Made by a program: the position numbers and the translations under genes. From Diplolepis rosae (lineage: Eukaryota > Arthropoda > Insecta > Hymenoptera > Diplolepididae): a DNA stretch of 64,000 bases. Below the pieces are notes generated by a model, which worked only from the letters and a program-made list of their open reading frames with translations, ran no database searches and was not told where the DNA came from. Shown piece by piece: positions 32,771-47,700 of the stretch. The stretch spans positions 682,001-746,000 of the forward strand of contig JAPYXD010000754.1 of the NCBI GenBank assembly GCA_030998225.1, given 5' to 3'. Within the stretch, counting starts at the first letter, position 1. Each line of letters opens with the position of its first letter.

Positions 32771-35700
32771 CCACACAGGGTTCATGGCGTGGTGCAAGCA
32801 CGAGTACTTCTCAAAGCTTAGTAGAAAACATAGCAACGCATGCTAGCGAGAACCACCAAAATTCCTATGTGTCTTTCCAGCAGAATCAAGTTCACGTTTG
32901 TGGCGGGGTCCGAATGACTGTTGATCAAGCTCTAACTATTGAAGAGTGTTTTATAAAAATTCTCGAATATCATCGAGAAATTTACGCTGTGACTCTAATT
33001 CCCGACGTTGAACCTTATGGGATTCAAAAATTCAAAAAAGTGAACAGTAAATTATCTATATTAATGGTGAGTAGTTTAACATGAAATTCAAGACTTGAAA
33101 CGCAATTTTCTTGACTTTGTTTGATATTAGTTAAATGCATTAAATTTTTTTTAAAAATAATTTTAATTTTGTTGTAGTTGAAAGTACCAGAAAAAGACAA
33201 AGGAACATATCAAATACCAAATATGCCTTTGATAAAGTGTCAACCTGATAAACATCAAGGGGGGACAGTGGTTCTATGGGATGAGGTAGAAATATACTAT
33301 TAATTTGAAAGATAGCTTGATACTAATGGTAAATTTTTAGGAGTGGCTACCAGTATCGGGTGAATGTCCTACTCGTTATAATTATACTCGACTAGCTTTA
33401 TGAAATTGATGATACACTCAATACACATAATAGGGACAATTTCGGGTGTTGCCCCCTTAAACTCAAGTAATCCTCAGATCAAAAAAATGAGGTCCATAAG
33501 AACTATTCCATTTATGCGAGAGAGTTAAAGTGAACACGAGAAAGTGGCATTGCTAATTTTTCTTCTTACGACACTTCACGACTCCAAGTTTTTTACATCG
33601 ACACTTTTCCGACCCCACGCACTGCACCATCACCAACTTGATTCTAGGAAGTTCCTAAACTCAGTTCCCCTATTATGAGTCTTGAGTTTACTCCTAGTAA
33701 AACACAACAGTATGCCTCTAAAATAAAACTTGCCCTAAATTAGTTGCTTTCTCTAAAAGTGTGAAAAGCTTATATGTAATATGTTGCAGAACTCAAAAAA
33801 ACCCACTGTGCAGTTTACCACCAGCATTGTCCAAATCGATGATAAGGTCTCTTCTGTATATGATCGATCGTTGACCAGTCGCTCACTAGTTCATAGCGTG
33901 CGTACATTAAGTTGAAAACATTCTAAAAGATAATTTTCTCAGATGATTGGTAATATTTTAAGAATAATGTTTTATTATCAACTTTATTCTTCTTTACCAT
34001 CAAGTTATTATTAATTTAATCAAATCCTTTGGCACAATTACACAGTAATTAGTTGACTCTGACAGTATATTTAGAACTCCAATTTTGTTTTTGCCCGTAT
34101 ACAGTTCTATGTAATTTTTTTCGATTTTGGGTTTTTATAATAACAAGAATGAATAGATCATTTTGCACTGTCTGATAAAAGTAGATTGTGTACCAAGGGC
34201 GGCATGGTGGCGATTGTGACGAGTGTGAAGTGTACCCGCCCGAGCGTAGCGAGGGCGGTATTCACACGAGTCACATTGCTACCATGTCGCTCGAGGTACA
34301 CACGACGTTTTGTGTCCAAATTGGTGGAAAAAGTTGCGTTGCGTGCGAGTGCGTAGTTAGCCGCGAGCAGTCAAGTTTCGTGCGGTATGAACATTATCGC
34401 CTTTTGAAGCGGGCGGTATGAACATTATTGCCCTTTGAAGCGGGCGGTATGAATATTTCGCCCGATTTTGACGCCGAGGCACAATTGACTTTATGCCGCT
34501 TTACGCACAAGCATGCAATGCGACTTTTTCCGCCCGTTTGGACACAAAATATTTTATGTTCCTCCGGCGCGTAAACTCGTTCTTACGCTACAGTTGAGAG
34601 TAGCGTAATGTAGTGCATTAGGATACAGAGGAATGTAATGTAACAATTGAACTCCGCATGCGCCTATAACCATACAGCGGAGCGTAATTTTTTTCTTGTT
34701 CTTCTTCGTACAGCGTTGGCACCGTACTGACAAAGCCTTGTACATTTGAACATAAAATAGAATATGTGCCAATGCACGTTATTACGTTATTACGGTATTA
34801 CGGTTATTATGCGCCTAGGCACGTAATATATTATTACAATCCCGTGCAGTATTAAAAGAGAATGTAATGAAGAACCAAGATTGCTTACTTTTTCGCCATC
34901 ACAGCAACAATGCTCTCACTGAGGCGAGAAATTTAAAAGCAGAGCTGCAAACTTTCATGTCCGAAATAATTTACGAGAACTGTGTGAAGATTGAAGTTTT
35001 CAGAACAATGCATTGTTGTGGTTATAGTTAGCAGTCCTGAGACTAGTTGGATGCAGCACTCCATCCGTTCCTATACTGAACGAGTTTTTTTATTTCGCAG
35101 TTCTCGCTACAACCTACGTCATCTATAATTTATTTTACATACTCTAATCTTTGTCTCCCTTTCCTTTTGCGTTCCTCTACTGTACCTTCTAGAATTTTTT
35201 CTTCCAGTTCCTTATATCCATGTGTGTGTCCTAACAATCTGTCGCGGAGTCTCTTCATACTGGAGTATAAGCTTCTCTTTTCTTTCAGTAAGTTTAAAAC
35301 TTCCTGACTTGTCACCTTATTTAACCAACTCATTCGTAATAGTTTCCTATCGCACCACATTTCAAGAGCCTTTAATCTTCTTCCTCCTTTACCTATAGTT
35401 CATGCTTCGCAACCATCGAGTCCCACGCTCCATACGAATGTTTTGATCAGTTTCTTTCTCATTTCTAGATCTACGAGGGTGTTTGATATTGACGTGATAA
35501 AATAAATAAGTATTAATTCTTTTTTTTTGGCAAAAAACGGTCTTATCTTTCAATGTACTCTCCTTTTAGCTCGATACAACGAGTCCAACGATTTTTCAAC
35601 TTTTCTATGCCTTTCAAATAATACCATTTGCCAAATCCTCCAAAATATCCTTTTTTTTCCATTCAATTTCTTCGTTCCGCTCAAAACGCCTAACACATAG

Positions 35701-38700
35701 CCATCTCTTAGGGTTTAGGAACAGATAATAGTCTAGGGACCAGATCTGGAGCACACAGTGGATACAGAAGCGATTCGAAACCCAATTCATGCTTTTTTTC
35801 TTGTGCAATGTTCGATGTGTGACATGCTGCATTATCATCATGAAAAAGGATTTTTTTCTTATTCAAATGTGGCCGTTTCTTCCTGATTTCTTCTACCAAT
35901 CGATCCGCTTTGGTGCACTTTTACCAGGTTTAACTCACTGTTGTGGCACACGAATGCGCTTTTGATTGATTGTGAACAATCGCGGCACCGATCTTGCACA
36001 AAGTTTTCTCATGCACAAATCCTTGTCTCATTTGGACGACCTGGACTTGGTATGGTATCTGTGCTCGTACGAAGTGTATGACCCCAGGGAAAGAAAACGA
36101 AAAACTTATAGAATATATCGGAAACATTTTAAACTTTAAACTACTATTTTAAAAAGTTTGTTAAAAGTGACTCAAAACTTTAGAGCTATATACGGACAGA
36201 AAAAACTTGGTGTTGTATATGGAACGAACCGGAGTTAGAACTGTATACGGACAGAACAGGAATTAGATCACCCTGCATAGAATTTAAAAACCAAAACCCA
36301 TCATAGAATTCCATTACCATTACTAGTATCTTGAAAAGTTGAAAATTATACAGCGAAACATTATTTTTTCTTCAGATGCCAAATTATTATATTTTAATCC
36401 TCGTTCTTCGAAATAACAACTAGGTAGTACCATTATTGCAACACCAAATTTTACAATAAATCCTGTGTACAAACCCCAAAAATGAGTTGCAATATTTTGA
36501 ATTATATGTTCAATAAATATTATCAAGGCGTGAGATTTAAAAATAAAAACAGTGATTACGTTCTAATAATATTCATAGTATAAGAGATCTAGATTTTTTG
36601 GTTTTTACGTATTGAAAATTTATATTTAAGGATTTTGAAAAAAATGCACATAAACCCTCATTTGCCCTTGTGTAAATTCGCCCCTGCTTGGAACTATAAA
36701 TATTTTATGAAATAAAACCTAAAGAAAGCTCAGAATAAGCACGGGGCAGGATGCAAGGAGACAAGAATATTTCAAATGACTATAATTTTCTGGCAACTCT
36801 CAAAATTCATTTGGAAAAAACATTTTGTTTTTGAAATACGACTTTGACTTTACTTAAGTCTAGAAATGAGAATTGTCTTGTATTTTTTATTCTTGGAATT
36901 TGATTAGAGATAGTGTCTAATTTGAAGAGTAGTTTTTAACATTCAAATTATTTTAAGAAACTAACCTAACTTAACGTTTCAAAGTATGTTTCAAGTAGGG
37001 TTATACTTAGAAGAGTGTAAGTTTCTTCGAGGGGAATGATGCATAAAAAATTGTCTATTGCATTGAGAGTACTAAATGTATTCGAGGATCCTTTGAGTTC
37101 CTTTAGCACTGTCCGTGATGGTCATAAATGTCTGAGTAGAACGGTCTAAGGGTCCTTTGAAATCTTGAATGTCACATGGATTGCGCAAAAAATGGAGGTA
37201 CTTGTAAAACGTTCTCACTTCCAGGTATAGGTCTCTTGACGTCATTTTTCATGTTTTTCGTCGTTATTTCTTTCATGGAGTCGGGATACTTTATGTCTTC
37301 TCGCTGAAAAGATTCAGACACTTTTTCCGATTCTTTAGAGACAGTTACTCGCTTTCTATTGATCTCTTTAAGTCTAATTTTAACTTGTTAATTTTATACG
37401 CGCGAACCACGACCAAGACTTCCATTTAATTATAAATTTTTCTAAGATAGAATTTTTGTGATAAATATTATTATTCAATGTATTTAGTCTGATTAGGCAT
37501 CAATTTCATTTTTTGAACCTCTTACCAATTTAGAGATTTCTGCTTAATCAAGGCGCATTTACAGAATTCGCAACATTGTAACATCTAGCGTTGAAGTTGT
37601 GGTACTACCTAGTTGTAATCATCTCAAACGAGAGTTTCATGTAATCATAATCGAACTTTACTGCAGATAAGTTTGTCTGATTATTTATTCTAAACGAGAA
37701 AATTTGCCTTTTCATCTTTAAGAAAATCATATTGGGTAAGGCTTTCCCAAGTGGGCCCCGATTTTGCGAAGCTTCGTATTTTTCGTTGGTACTTAGCTTA
37801 AACCGAGTTTCAAGCGTACAATGTACATCCTCTTAATTTTGGTGTGAAATTCACGATTGTTTATTTTTTATAAACAATCAATGTTTTTTATAGTGTTTTG
37901 GAAATTAATATTTTCCTCCGCAAGTAAGTACCCGAATTGAATAATTTTTTAATTGTAGGCCAATAAGACATGTTACTACAAAACAGTATTTTTTTCATTA
38001 CTAAAATCTCAAATTCAATGTTTATTGAAACAATTGTTTATGAACAAATAAAAATAAAATCTATTTCTGCGCCTGTATGATTTATATTAACGACAACAAC
38101 TTATGTAATAAACATTTGTGCATTTATTCCTGAAAAAAAACTTGTAGATCGAAGTGGCTTGGTCACAACAATAAAATTTTTGTGTGCGCGCGCGCAACGT
38201 ATACCGCCTAAGTTCCGCGCTTTAACGCGCTTTTTATTCTAAGGCCGTCCATATTGCTCTTTGAATGAAAGAATAATGTTACATGGGCGAGTGACTTTAT
38301 TTTATTCCTTGATAAATATATAGTTACTTGATTATATCATATATTATATATCAGTTGTTACCGGTCTATGTTATTAAAGGCTACCATCCTCACCATTAAT
38401 TAAATATTTTTAATTTGTTTGGCAAACAGTAACAATCACAACTTTTGCTGTTCAAAAAGAATATGAAGTCATATACGTCATATCATATAATATATGATTG
38501 GATAGATAATTTATGTCATAAAAAGCATTTATACAACGTTATACATAATCTTTACTTCTTGAACACGAGTTTTTTAAATATTTTACATTACAGGAATGAC
38601 TTTACGTTTGTCATCAATTGATTGAAAATTAAGTTCAGCACAATCATACGGATTTTTGGGTCTTGTAACTTTTGTCTGATTTTTATTTTGTAAATGTTTA

Positions 38701-41700
38701 AAAAATAAAAATAATCAATCAATAAAAATAAAAGTTGCAGAAGCCAAAAGTCTGTATGATTAGGCTAACGTTAATTTTAAGTCAATTGATTTTGATTATT
38801 ATGACAAAAATGAACTTGAAACCCATTCTGAAAATTTAGAAAAGCGTTACTCAAAAGAAAAACTCACATGAAAAAGCGAATTTTTCAATCCTTCTCAATT
38901 CAGTCCTTTTTCTCGGGTGCGGGCCGATGTCAACGAACTCGGTCGGAGGATCGAGGTACTTCTTAACCTTCAAGGACAAAGCGACCGGATACAGACACGT
39001 ATACTTCATGAAGAAGAAATCCGAGGTTTACGAAAAATTCAAGATCTTCGAGAAGATGATCGAAAACAAGTTCGGTCGGAAAATGAAGACGCTTCGCTCG
39101 GATAACGGCCGCGAATTCTGCAATAAGGAAATGGACGAATATCTCGAGAAGTGCGGAATCCAGTAAGAAACAACGGCGGCGTACAATCCGGAGCAAAATG
39201 GCAAAGCCGAACGCGACAATCGGACGATAGTTGAAAGTGCGCGCACGATGATAATTGCGAAGAATCTACCACTGACTATAGGCGGAAGCAGTAAATGGTG
39301 CGGTATATGTTCTCAACCAATCCGCGTGTACGAGTGGCGCAGTAACGCCGTACGGAGCGTGGACTGGGAAAATTCCAAATCTGAAGCATGTTCGAATCTT
39401 TAGCTCAGATGCGTACGTGCACACTCCCAAACAATTCACGCGAAAATTTGATGCACGAGCGAGCAAGAAGATTTTCGTTGGATATACGGAAGAATCGACG
39501 AATTACCAGGTGTACGATCCTGAAAACAAAAAGGTCAGTGTTGTTCGCAATGTCGTGTTTAACGAGAAAATCGGAGCGCCGTCGGCGGAAACAGAAGAGA
39601 AGGAAAAAGAAATCGAAATAACTCTTCCGCTACCGGAAGCTGAGTGCGAGCAAAAGAACAAGGAACGAGAGACGAAAACGGGAACGCGATCAACGACGAA
39701 GAAGACATCGGCGACATCGGTGAACGAGAAGAAGAAGAGGTCAACGGACGAGAGAACGAGCTTGACTGTGAAGGTCAAAGAGTTCTACGAAATCGCTCGA
39801 GAATTCAAACTCAGAGCAGGTACCGGCACAACGTAAATGTGGCCGAGTATATCGTACCATTAACGTACGAAGAGGCGACGAATAGCACTGAAGCCGCGCA
39901 GTGGGCGGGTGCTATTCAAAACGAATTTAGAGCTCACGAGGAAAATAGTACGTGGAAACACGTGTAAAGGATGCCACAAATGAGACTAATCGACTCAAAA
40001 TGGGTATTTCGGGTGAAGAAGGATGCAGATGGGAAGTCGCATCGATTCAAGGCACGATTGTGTGTGAGGGGCTTCCTGCAACGAGAGGGGATCGACTTCA
40101 AGGAAAGGTTTTCTCCAGTGGTGAGGTATGACTCACTAAGAATATTGCTAGTGACAATAGCTGCGAAAGATCTCGAGGTAATGCAGTTTGACGTTCAAAC
40201 GGCATTTCTAGATTGAAAACTGGAAGAGACGATCTTTATGGAAATTCCGGAAGGACTGAAGGTGGAAGAAGATCCAAGGAACGTCGCGTGCAAGCTCGAG
40301 AGGTCTCTCTACGGGCTCAAGCAGGCTCCAAGATGCTGGAACCTGAGATTCACGAAGTTTCGAGCGAGTTTAATCTCGAAGAGTGCGACGCAGATAAGTG
40401 CGTGTTTATCGGGAAATATAAAAACAACGAAGTATATTTGGCGTTGTTCGTTGATGATGGGCTAGTAGCCTCGAATAATGTAGAGACGTTTTACTTAATT
40501 ATTCGACGACTAAGCGAAACGTTTAAAATAACAGAAGAGGACTCGAACGTCTTTGTCGGACTGCAAATCCAACGCGATAGAGAACGAAAAAGGTTAATGA
40601 TTCATCAGAGCGCGTACACGCGAAAGATAATCGAAAAGTTCGGGATGGCGGACGCAAAAACTGTAAATATGCCGGCAGATCCGCACGCGGCACTGTCTCC
40701 AACCGAGGAGACCGACGAAACTACAAATAATGCACCGTACCGTGAAGCAGTCAGATCACTAGTCTCCCTAGCGGCAGTATCGAGGCCTGACATCGCGCAC
40801 GCGGTAAACTCAGTAAGCAAATATCTGAGTGATCATAATGCTACACATTGGCGAGTAGTAAAGCGAATATTCACGTATCTAAAAGGCACGAGCAATTACG
40901 GCATCGAGTATGCAAACAGCGGTAGCAAGGCAGAGCTGATAGGCTTTTCGGACGCTAACTACGCCGGAGATATCGAGGCACGAAGATCCACGACAGGATA
41001 TGTCTTCTGTCTTGCGAACGGGGTCGTCACGAGGTCGTCAATCGTTGCAGCGGCAACGGCTCGTCACGTTGAGCACGACGGAAGCCGAATACGTGGCTGC
41101 ATCGACAGCAGCACGAGAAGTTGTCTGGATAAGAAAGCTGTTATCGGACATCGGATGTCCTTGCAATAAAGAAACAACTTTATACGTAGATAACCAAAGC
41201 GCGATTCAACTAGTCAGGAATCCAGTATTCCACAAGAGGACAAAGCATATAGATGTCCATTTCCACTTTATTCGCGAGAAAGTAACCGAGAAACAGATTA
41301 CAGTTGAGTACGTTCCGTCCGAGAATCAACGCGCGGACATATTCAGAAAGGCGCTGCCGCGAGACCGTTTTAGAGATCTATGTTACAAGCTAAACATGAC
41401 AACGATTTACGAGAAACGCTCGAACGGCGGTAGTATTAAGAATAGCTGAGTTCAGCGCATTTCTTTTGGTGAGTGTACAGCTGCACACCTTCACTGCGGG
41501 ACTGTACTATACTCGAGTCGAGCGCGATTCTCGAGCAACTTCGGCAGCTCTCGGCTCCGAAGCGTGTTGCGCCAGCAACCAACTTAATTTTTAAGTACTT
41601 CAGTGTACTCGAGAGTGAGGGGAGCACCCTCGCGGCGAATTACAAAAGATTGTACAAATAAATAAAACACGGTTACACTTGATTCTGATTTTGATTAATT

Positions 41701-44700
41701 CACATATCCCGTTCACACCATCCAGTTCCAACATAAAATATTCCAAAAACTTATGTTCAAGAAGAAGTATTTATCTAATCAAATATTAATGTATAGAGGT
41801 ATATTAATTCATATTCTTTTTGCACAACAAAAGTTGTGATTGTTACTCTTTGCGAAAGCAATTAATAGTATACAAGGTGCGTCTCAAAATAAACGAGACT
41901 GAGATAAAATAGAAACGACAGGAGCTTTGTTCTGATAAATTCGAGTTCATTCATTCAAAATAGTCCCCTCCGACCTCCATACACTGTTTTGCGCGATCCA
42001 AAGCTTTCGGAAAGAGTGTTTCAGGTCATTGACCGGAATGTCCTTCAGGATCTCGGTACCAGCCTTTTGGATGGCCTCTACGGACGCAAAACGTTTTCCT
42101 TTCATGGCCAATGCAATTTTCCGAATAGGTAGAAGTCACAGGGAGCCATATCAGGCGAATACGGTGAGTGATTGATGGTTAAAATGCGATTTCTAGTCAA
42201 AAAATCAGTCACAAGAGTGGATCGATGAGATGTTGCATTTAACTTGTGGGGAATAAAACGTTCACAGACCTTACGTAAGCCCAAATGATCGGTTAAAATG
42301 CGATAAATCGATGTTTTAGAGATATTAAACTCCGATTCCATGGATTTCAAAGATGATTTCGGCTCATTTTTGATAAATTCACGCACAATTTCGATGGAGT
42401 TTTCGGTGATCACTGATTTTGGGCGGCCCGTATGTTCATCGTCATTTATGTCCTCACGACCATCTCTGAAACGTGTAAACCACTCATGAACTCTGGCACG
42501 AGATAGACAATCATCGCCATAAACTTTTTTCATCAATTCAAATGTTTCGGTAAACGTTTTACCGACTTTAAAACAAAATTTGATATTAGCTTTTTGTTCG
42601 AAACTCATTTATGTACCAATGACACAAAAACACTGACTCTTTAGACCAGTGATCCCAGATCTGAAACCGACGCAGTGTCACACACTCTCAGCCTGCCTGT
42701 CGGTGTGAATCGGGTAGGGAGCGAAGACGGGGCACGTTGCCATTTTTCTTTCCTCGTCACTCTTGCATGCGAGAACGACTCGTCCCATTTCCCCTTATTC
42801 TCCTCGCTTCTCCGTTACAATGCATGCGTTTTCAACTGTTCCAAGTTTTAGATTTCAGGCTGTCGTATATCGAGTCGAAATTGAGAAATGTGTTTTTCTC
42901 GACTCCGTGCAAAAGAGGCGCGAAGCAGACGACAATTTCAAATTTACAGAATATGTAGTTATGGAAATAATACTTCTTTTTTCGATATTTTAATCAATTT
43001 TTCCCTAAAATATACATCTATAAGATTTTAAAAAATTGTGGAATCATTATGAAAGTCTAAACATTATTTTAAAGTGGAAATTTGAAATTAATAAATATTT
43101 ACAATTTGAATCTATATATAAATTGGAAATATTTGAAATTTTTAAAGCAAAGCTTAAATGATAAGTTTCGAATTTCCATACTTTTTACCAATTTTGTACA
43201 TTTAAAAAATTTTCAATTAGCGAGTTATTTAGCATTAAGAAGAGAAAAACATAAAATTTAAGATTGAATATTACATTCTCAAGTTTATGTCAGACATATT
43301 TTCATCTCACTTTTTGCAACCTAATCACAGACTTTTCATTCAAAAAATGAATTGCTTTATGGAAAGGAAAAATTTTCTAATAGGAGATAAATTAAAAAGC
43401 TAAAAAATGTGTTCAGTGATATTTGCATATGATCACATAAGTATATTTATTGATTTCAAATTTTACATGCAATTTTTTTTTTCAAGTTCGTGTTTAAATC
43501 TTGTCACGATTTTACAAGATCTTATGGCCAGCTGCAATCTGTTCAATGAAATATTTTTTAATTCTTAATTTGCCTGTTCTTCTGAAATCGTAGGAAAAAT
43601 TCACAGTCGATAAATGGTTAAAATTTTATATCAAGTTTTCAATTGCAAAATTTTAAAGCTTTGTGAATAAACTGATTCATATTTAGAAAATACTTCAACT
43701 CTGTGAAGCATTTTTATATTTTAGGTGTAAAATCTGTGCTTAGGTCACAAAAAAGTAAGATAAAAATACTTTCATTATAAAATTTAGAATGTAGATTTAG
43801 CACTCATTAGTTCAAATGTTTATTACTTATTCATGTAAACTACTCTGCACATAATTCTCTGATTACATATTTTTTAAATGTTGGAACATTTAAGAAATTC
43901 ATGAATATTTAATCTATTTATAAAAACTAAAAATTTACAAATAAAGCTTCGACTGACAAATCCAAGAATTCGTCAATTATTGATCTATTTTCTTGTAAGT
44001 TTGAACATAGGAGAACTTAAAATTCCACAATGACTTTATTTTTCAAGTGATGCTTAAACCTTTCTTTAATCTTGAGAATTCTTCCAGAACTTTATTTCAG
44101 GCGAGTGACTTTTTTTAAATGAAAGATTTCGTTATTCTAAATTAGGCTCATCGTGTAAATTTGTAAAAAATTCTAAAGCTTCAAAGTAAATTTTTCTGTC
44201 TAATTCAAAGCTAATAAGTATTCAATGTTTCAAATCAAAATATTAAATGAAAGATATTCAATCTCTGGAAATTAACTGCTTTAAGAACATAATTTTTTCC
44301 TCTTTATAAAAAAATCTCAATTTTCAAATTGAGTCTTCGGATAGGTCACTAAAACTTGGGATGAAAATACTTGTATTATACAATTTACTTTAAATTTTTA
44401 AATCTTTTTACAATGTTGCAAGATGAGCCTAATTTAGAATTACAAAATCTTTCATTAAAAAAAAAGACACTCACCTGAAATGAACTTCCGGAAGAATCCT
44501 TATAAAAATAAAGAGAGGTTTAAGCATCACTTGAAAAAAAATATCAGTTTGGAATTTTAAGTCCTTTTACTCTCTAAATCTGAATCAGTTCATTTTCACT
44601 AAAGTATTCAGTGAAATTTGACTGATTCACAGTAACCTCTTTTTGGCTATTTGCATCAGTCAAATTTTACTGATAATCAGTAGGTTTTGACTGATTCAGA

Positions 44701-47700
44701 TTTAGAGATTGAATATCTTTCATTTAATATTTTGATTTGAAACATTGAATACTTATTAACTTTGAATTAGACAGAAAAATTTACTTTGAAGCTTTAGAAT
44801 TTTTTTACAATTTTACGCGATGAGCCTAATTTAGAATAACGAAATCTTTCATTTAAAAAAAGTCACTCGCCTGAAATGAAGTTCTGGAAGAATTCTCAAG
44901 ATTAAAGAAAGGTTTAAGCATCACTTGAAAAATAAAGTCATTGTGGAATTTTAAGTTCTCCTATGTTCAAACTTACAAGAAAATATATCAATAATTGACA
45001 AATTCTTGGATTTGTCAGTCGAAGCTTTATTTGTAAATTTTTAGTTTTTATAAATAGGTTAAATATTCATGAATTTCTTAAATGTTCCAACATTTAAAAA
45101 ATATGTAATCAGAGAATTATGTGCAGAGTATTTTACATGAAGAAGTAATAAACATTTTACCTAATGAGTGCTAAATCTACATTCTAAATTTTATAATGAA
45201 AGTATTTTTATCTTACTTTTTTGTGACCTAAGCACAGATTTTACACTTAAAATATAAAAATGCTTCACAGAGTTGAAGTATTTTCTAAATATGAATCAGT
45301 TTATTCACAAAGCTTTAAAATTTTGCAATTGAAATCTTGATATAAAATTTTAACCATTTATCGACTTTGAATTTTTCCTACGATTTCAGAAGAACAGGCA
45401 AATTAAGAATTAAAAAATATTTCATTGAACAGATTGCAGCTGCCCATAAGATCTTGGAAAATCGTGACAAGATTTAAACACGAACTTGAAAAAAAAAATT
45501 GCATGTAAAATTTGAAATCAATAAATATACTTATGTGATCATATGCAAAAATCACTGAACACATTTTTTAGCTTTTTAATTTATCTCCTATTAGAAAATT
45601 TTTCCTTTCCATAAAGCAATTCATTTTTTGAATGAAAAGACTGTGATTAGGCTGCAAACAGTGAGATGAAAATATGTCTAACATAAAATTGAGAATGTAA
45701 TATTCAATCTTAAATTTTATGTTTATCTCTTCCTAATGCTAAATAATTCGCTAATTGAAAATTTCTTAAATGTACAAAATTGGTAAAAATGATGGATATT
45801 CGAAACTTATCATTTAAGCTTTCCTTTAAAAATTTCAAATATTTTCAATTTATATATAGATTCAAATTGTAAATATTTATTAATTTCAAATTTCTACTTA
45901 AAAATAATGTTTAGACTTTCAAAATGATTCCACAATTTTTTAAAAACTTATAGATGTTTATTCTAGGGAAAAATTGATTAAAATATCGAAAAAAGAAGTA
46001 TTATTTCCATAACTACATATTCTGTAAATTTAAAATTGTCGTCTGCTTCGCGCCTCTTTTGCACGGAGTCGAGAAAAACACATTTCTCAATTTCGACTCG
46101 ATATACGACAGCCTGAAATCTAAAACTTGGAACAGTTGAAAACGCATGCATTGTAACGGAGAAGCGAGGAGAATAAGGGGAAATGGGACGAGTCGTTCTC
46201 GCATGCAAGAGTGACGAGGAAAAAAAAATGGCAACGTGCCCCGTCTTCGCTCCCTACTCGATTCACACCGACAGGCAGGCTGAGAGTGTGTGACACTGCG
46301 TCGGTTTCCGATCTGGGATCACTGCTTTAGACGCAATAACTTCGCTTCCACTGAACCGAATGTCATGAAACTGTTACTGGAAGTCAGGGAGGCATATAAC
46401 TTTCCAACGCACTACCTCATTCACAGATGGCGCCACCAAAAAAATTTTATGACAAAAGCCTCGTTTATTTTGGAACGCACCTTGTATATGATGTGCGCAT
46501 AATGAGGGTTATTACGAGACGAGCGACAATGCTCGCAGGGGATCGAAGCCGAGGCGCGATCAGTAATTACTCGTAATTACCCGAATTGTGTGCATTGGCA
46601 CATATTCTATTTTATGTGACTTCGGTGCTTATACGAGTTTTTATGCGTATACTCGAATCTAATCTAGTATTCATCATGATTCTCTTCTATTGCACTTGAT
46701 ATTTCGCATCTAGTTCCGGCCATTTTGATTTTCTCGATCTCGTGTAGTAGTAGCGTATTGTAATAGAGCATGCGCAGTTCAAATGTACAAGGCTTTGTCA
46801 GTACGGTGCCAACGCTGTACGAATAAGAAGAAGTATAAGAAGAATAAGAAGAAGATCACGCTCCGCTGTATCGTAATAGGCGCATGCGCAGTTCAATTTT
46901 TATATGACATTCCTCTGTATCGTAATACACAACATTACGCTACTCTCAACTGTAACGTAAAAACGAGTTTACGCGCCAGAGGCACATAAAAATATTTAAT
47001 AATGTGAAGATCTGTTTGATGCTAATATTATAATATAATATAATCAAGTAACTATATATTTATCAAGAAATAAAATAAAGTCACTCTCCCATGCAACATT
47101 ATTTTTCATTCAAAGAACAATATGGACGGCCTTAGAATAAAAAGCGCGTTAAAGTGTGTAACATAGGCGGTATACGTTGCGCGCGCGCACACAAAAATGT
47201 TATTGTTGTGACTAAACCACTTCGATCTACACGTTTTTTTTTCAGGAATAAATGCACAAATGTTTATTACATAAGTTGTCGTCGTTAATGTAGATCCCAG
47301 AGGCGCAGAACTAGATTTTATTTTTATTTTTTTATAAACAATTGTTTCAATAAACATTGAAATTGAGATTTTAGTAATGTCTTATTGGCCTGCAATTGAA
47401 AAATTATTCAATTCGGGTACTTACTTGCTGAGAAAAAAATTAATTTATGTGCCACCGGCGCGCAAACTCGTTTTTTCGCTACAGTTAACAGTAGCGCAAT
47501 GTAGTGCATTGCGCTACAACGGAAAATAGAATACGTGCCAATGCACACAATTCGGTAAATTACGAGAGTCGCGACAATGCTCGCAGGACTGATCGCGCCT
47601 CAGCTTCGTCTCGGCTTTGCCTCAGCTGCGTCTCGGCTACACCTCGACTACGCCTCACCTACGCCTCGATTACGCCTTGGCTCCGATCTCTTGCGAGCAT

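Larger units (their letters stand above)
41873..46484 (-). mobile_element. Mariner element split by a hAT-type palindrome
   Basis: The terminal repeats match: CAAGGTGCGTCTCAAAATAA starts at 41,873 and its near complement ends at 46,484, each followed outward by TA. Without the 3,678-bp insertion and its 8-bp duplication the mariner is about 926 bp. The transposase is on the - strand near the left end. The insertion lies in its 5' leader, between the right terminal repeat and the start codon. Confidence 0.85.

Noticed and set aside
34188..34421. ORF in the GC-rich repeat of copy C
   Set aside because: GC-rich palindromic repeat sequence with internal near-duplicate units; open by composition. 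No homologous protein recognised.
42763..42993. 76-codon ORF found identically in both arms of the hAT-type palindrome
   Set aside because: Identity follows from the palindrome being recent, not from coding selection. There is no known motif, and a second frame is equally open.
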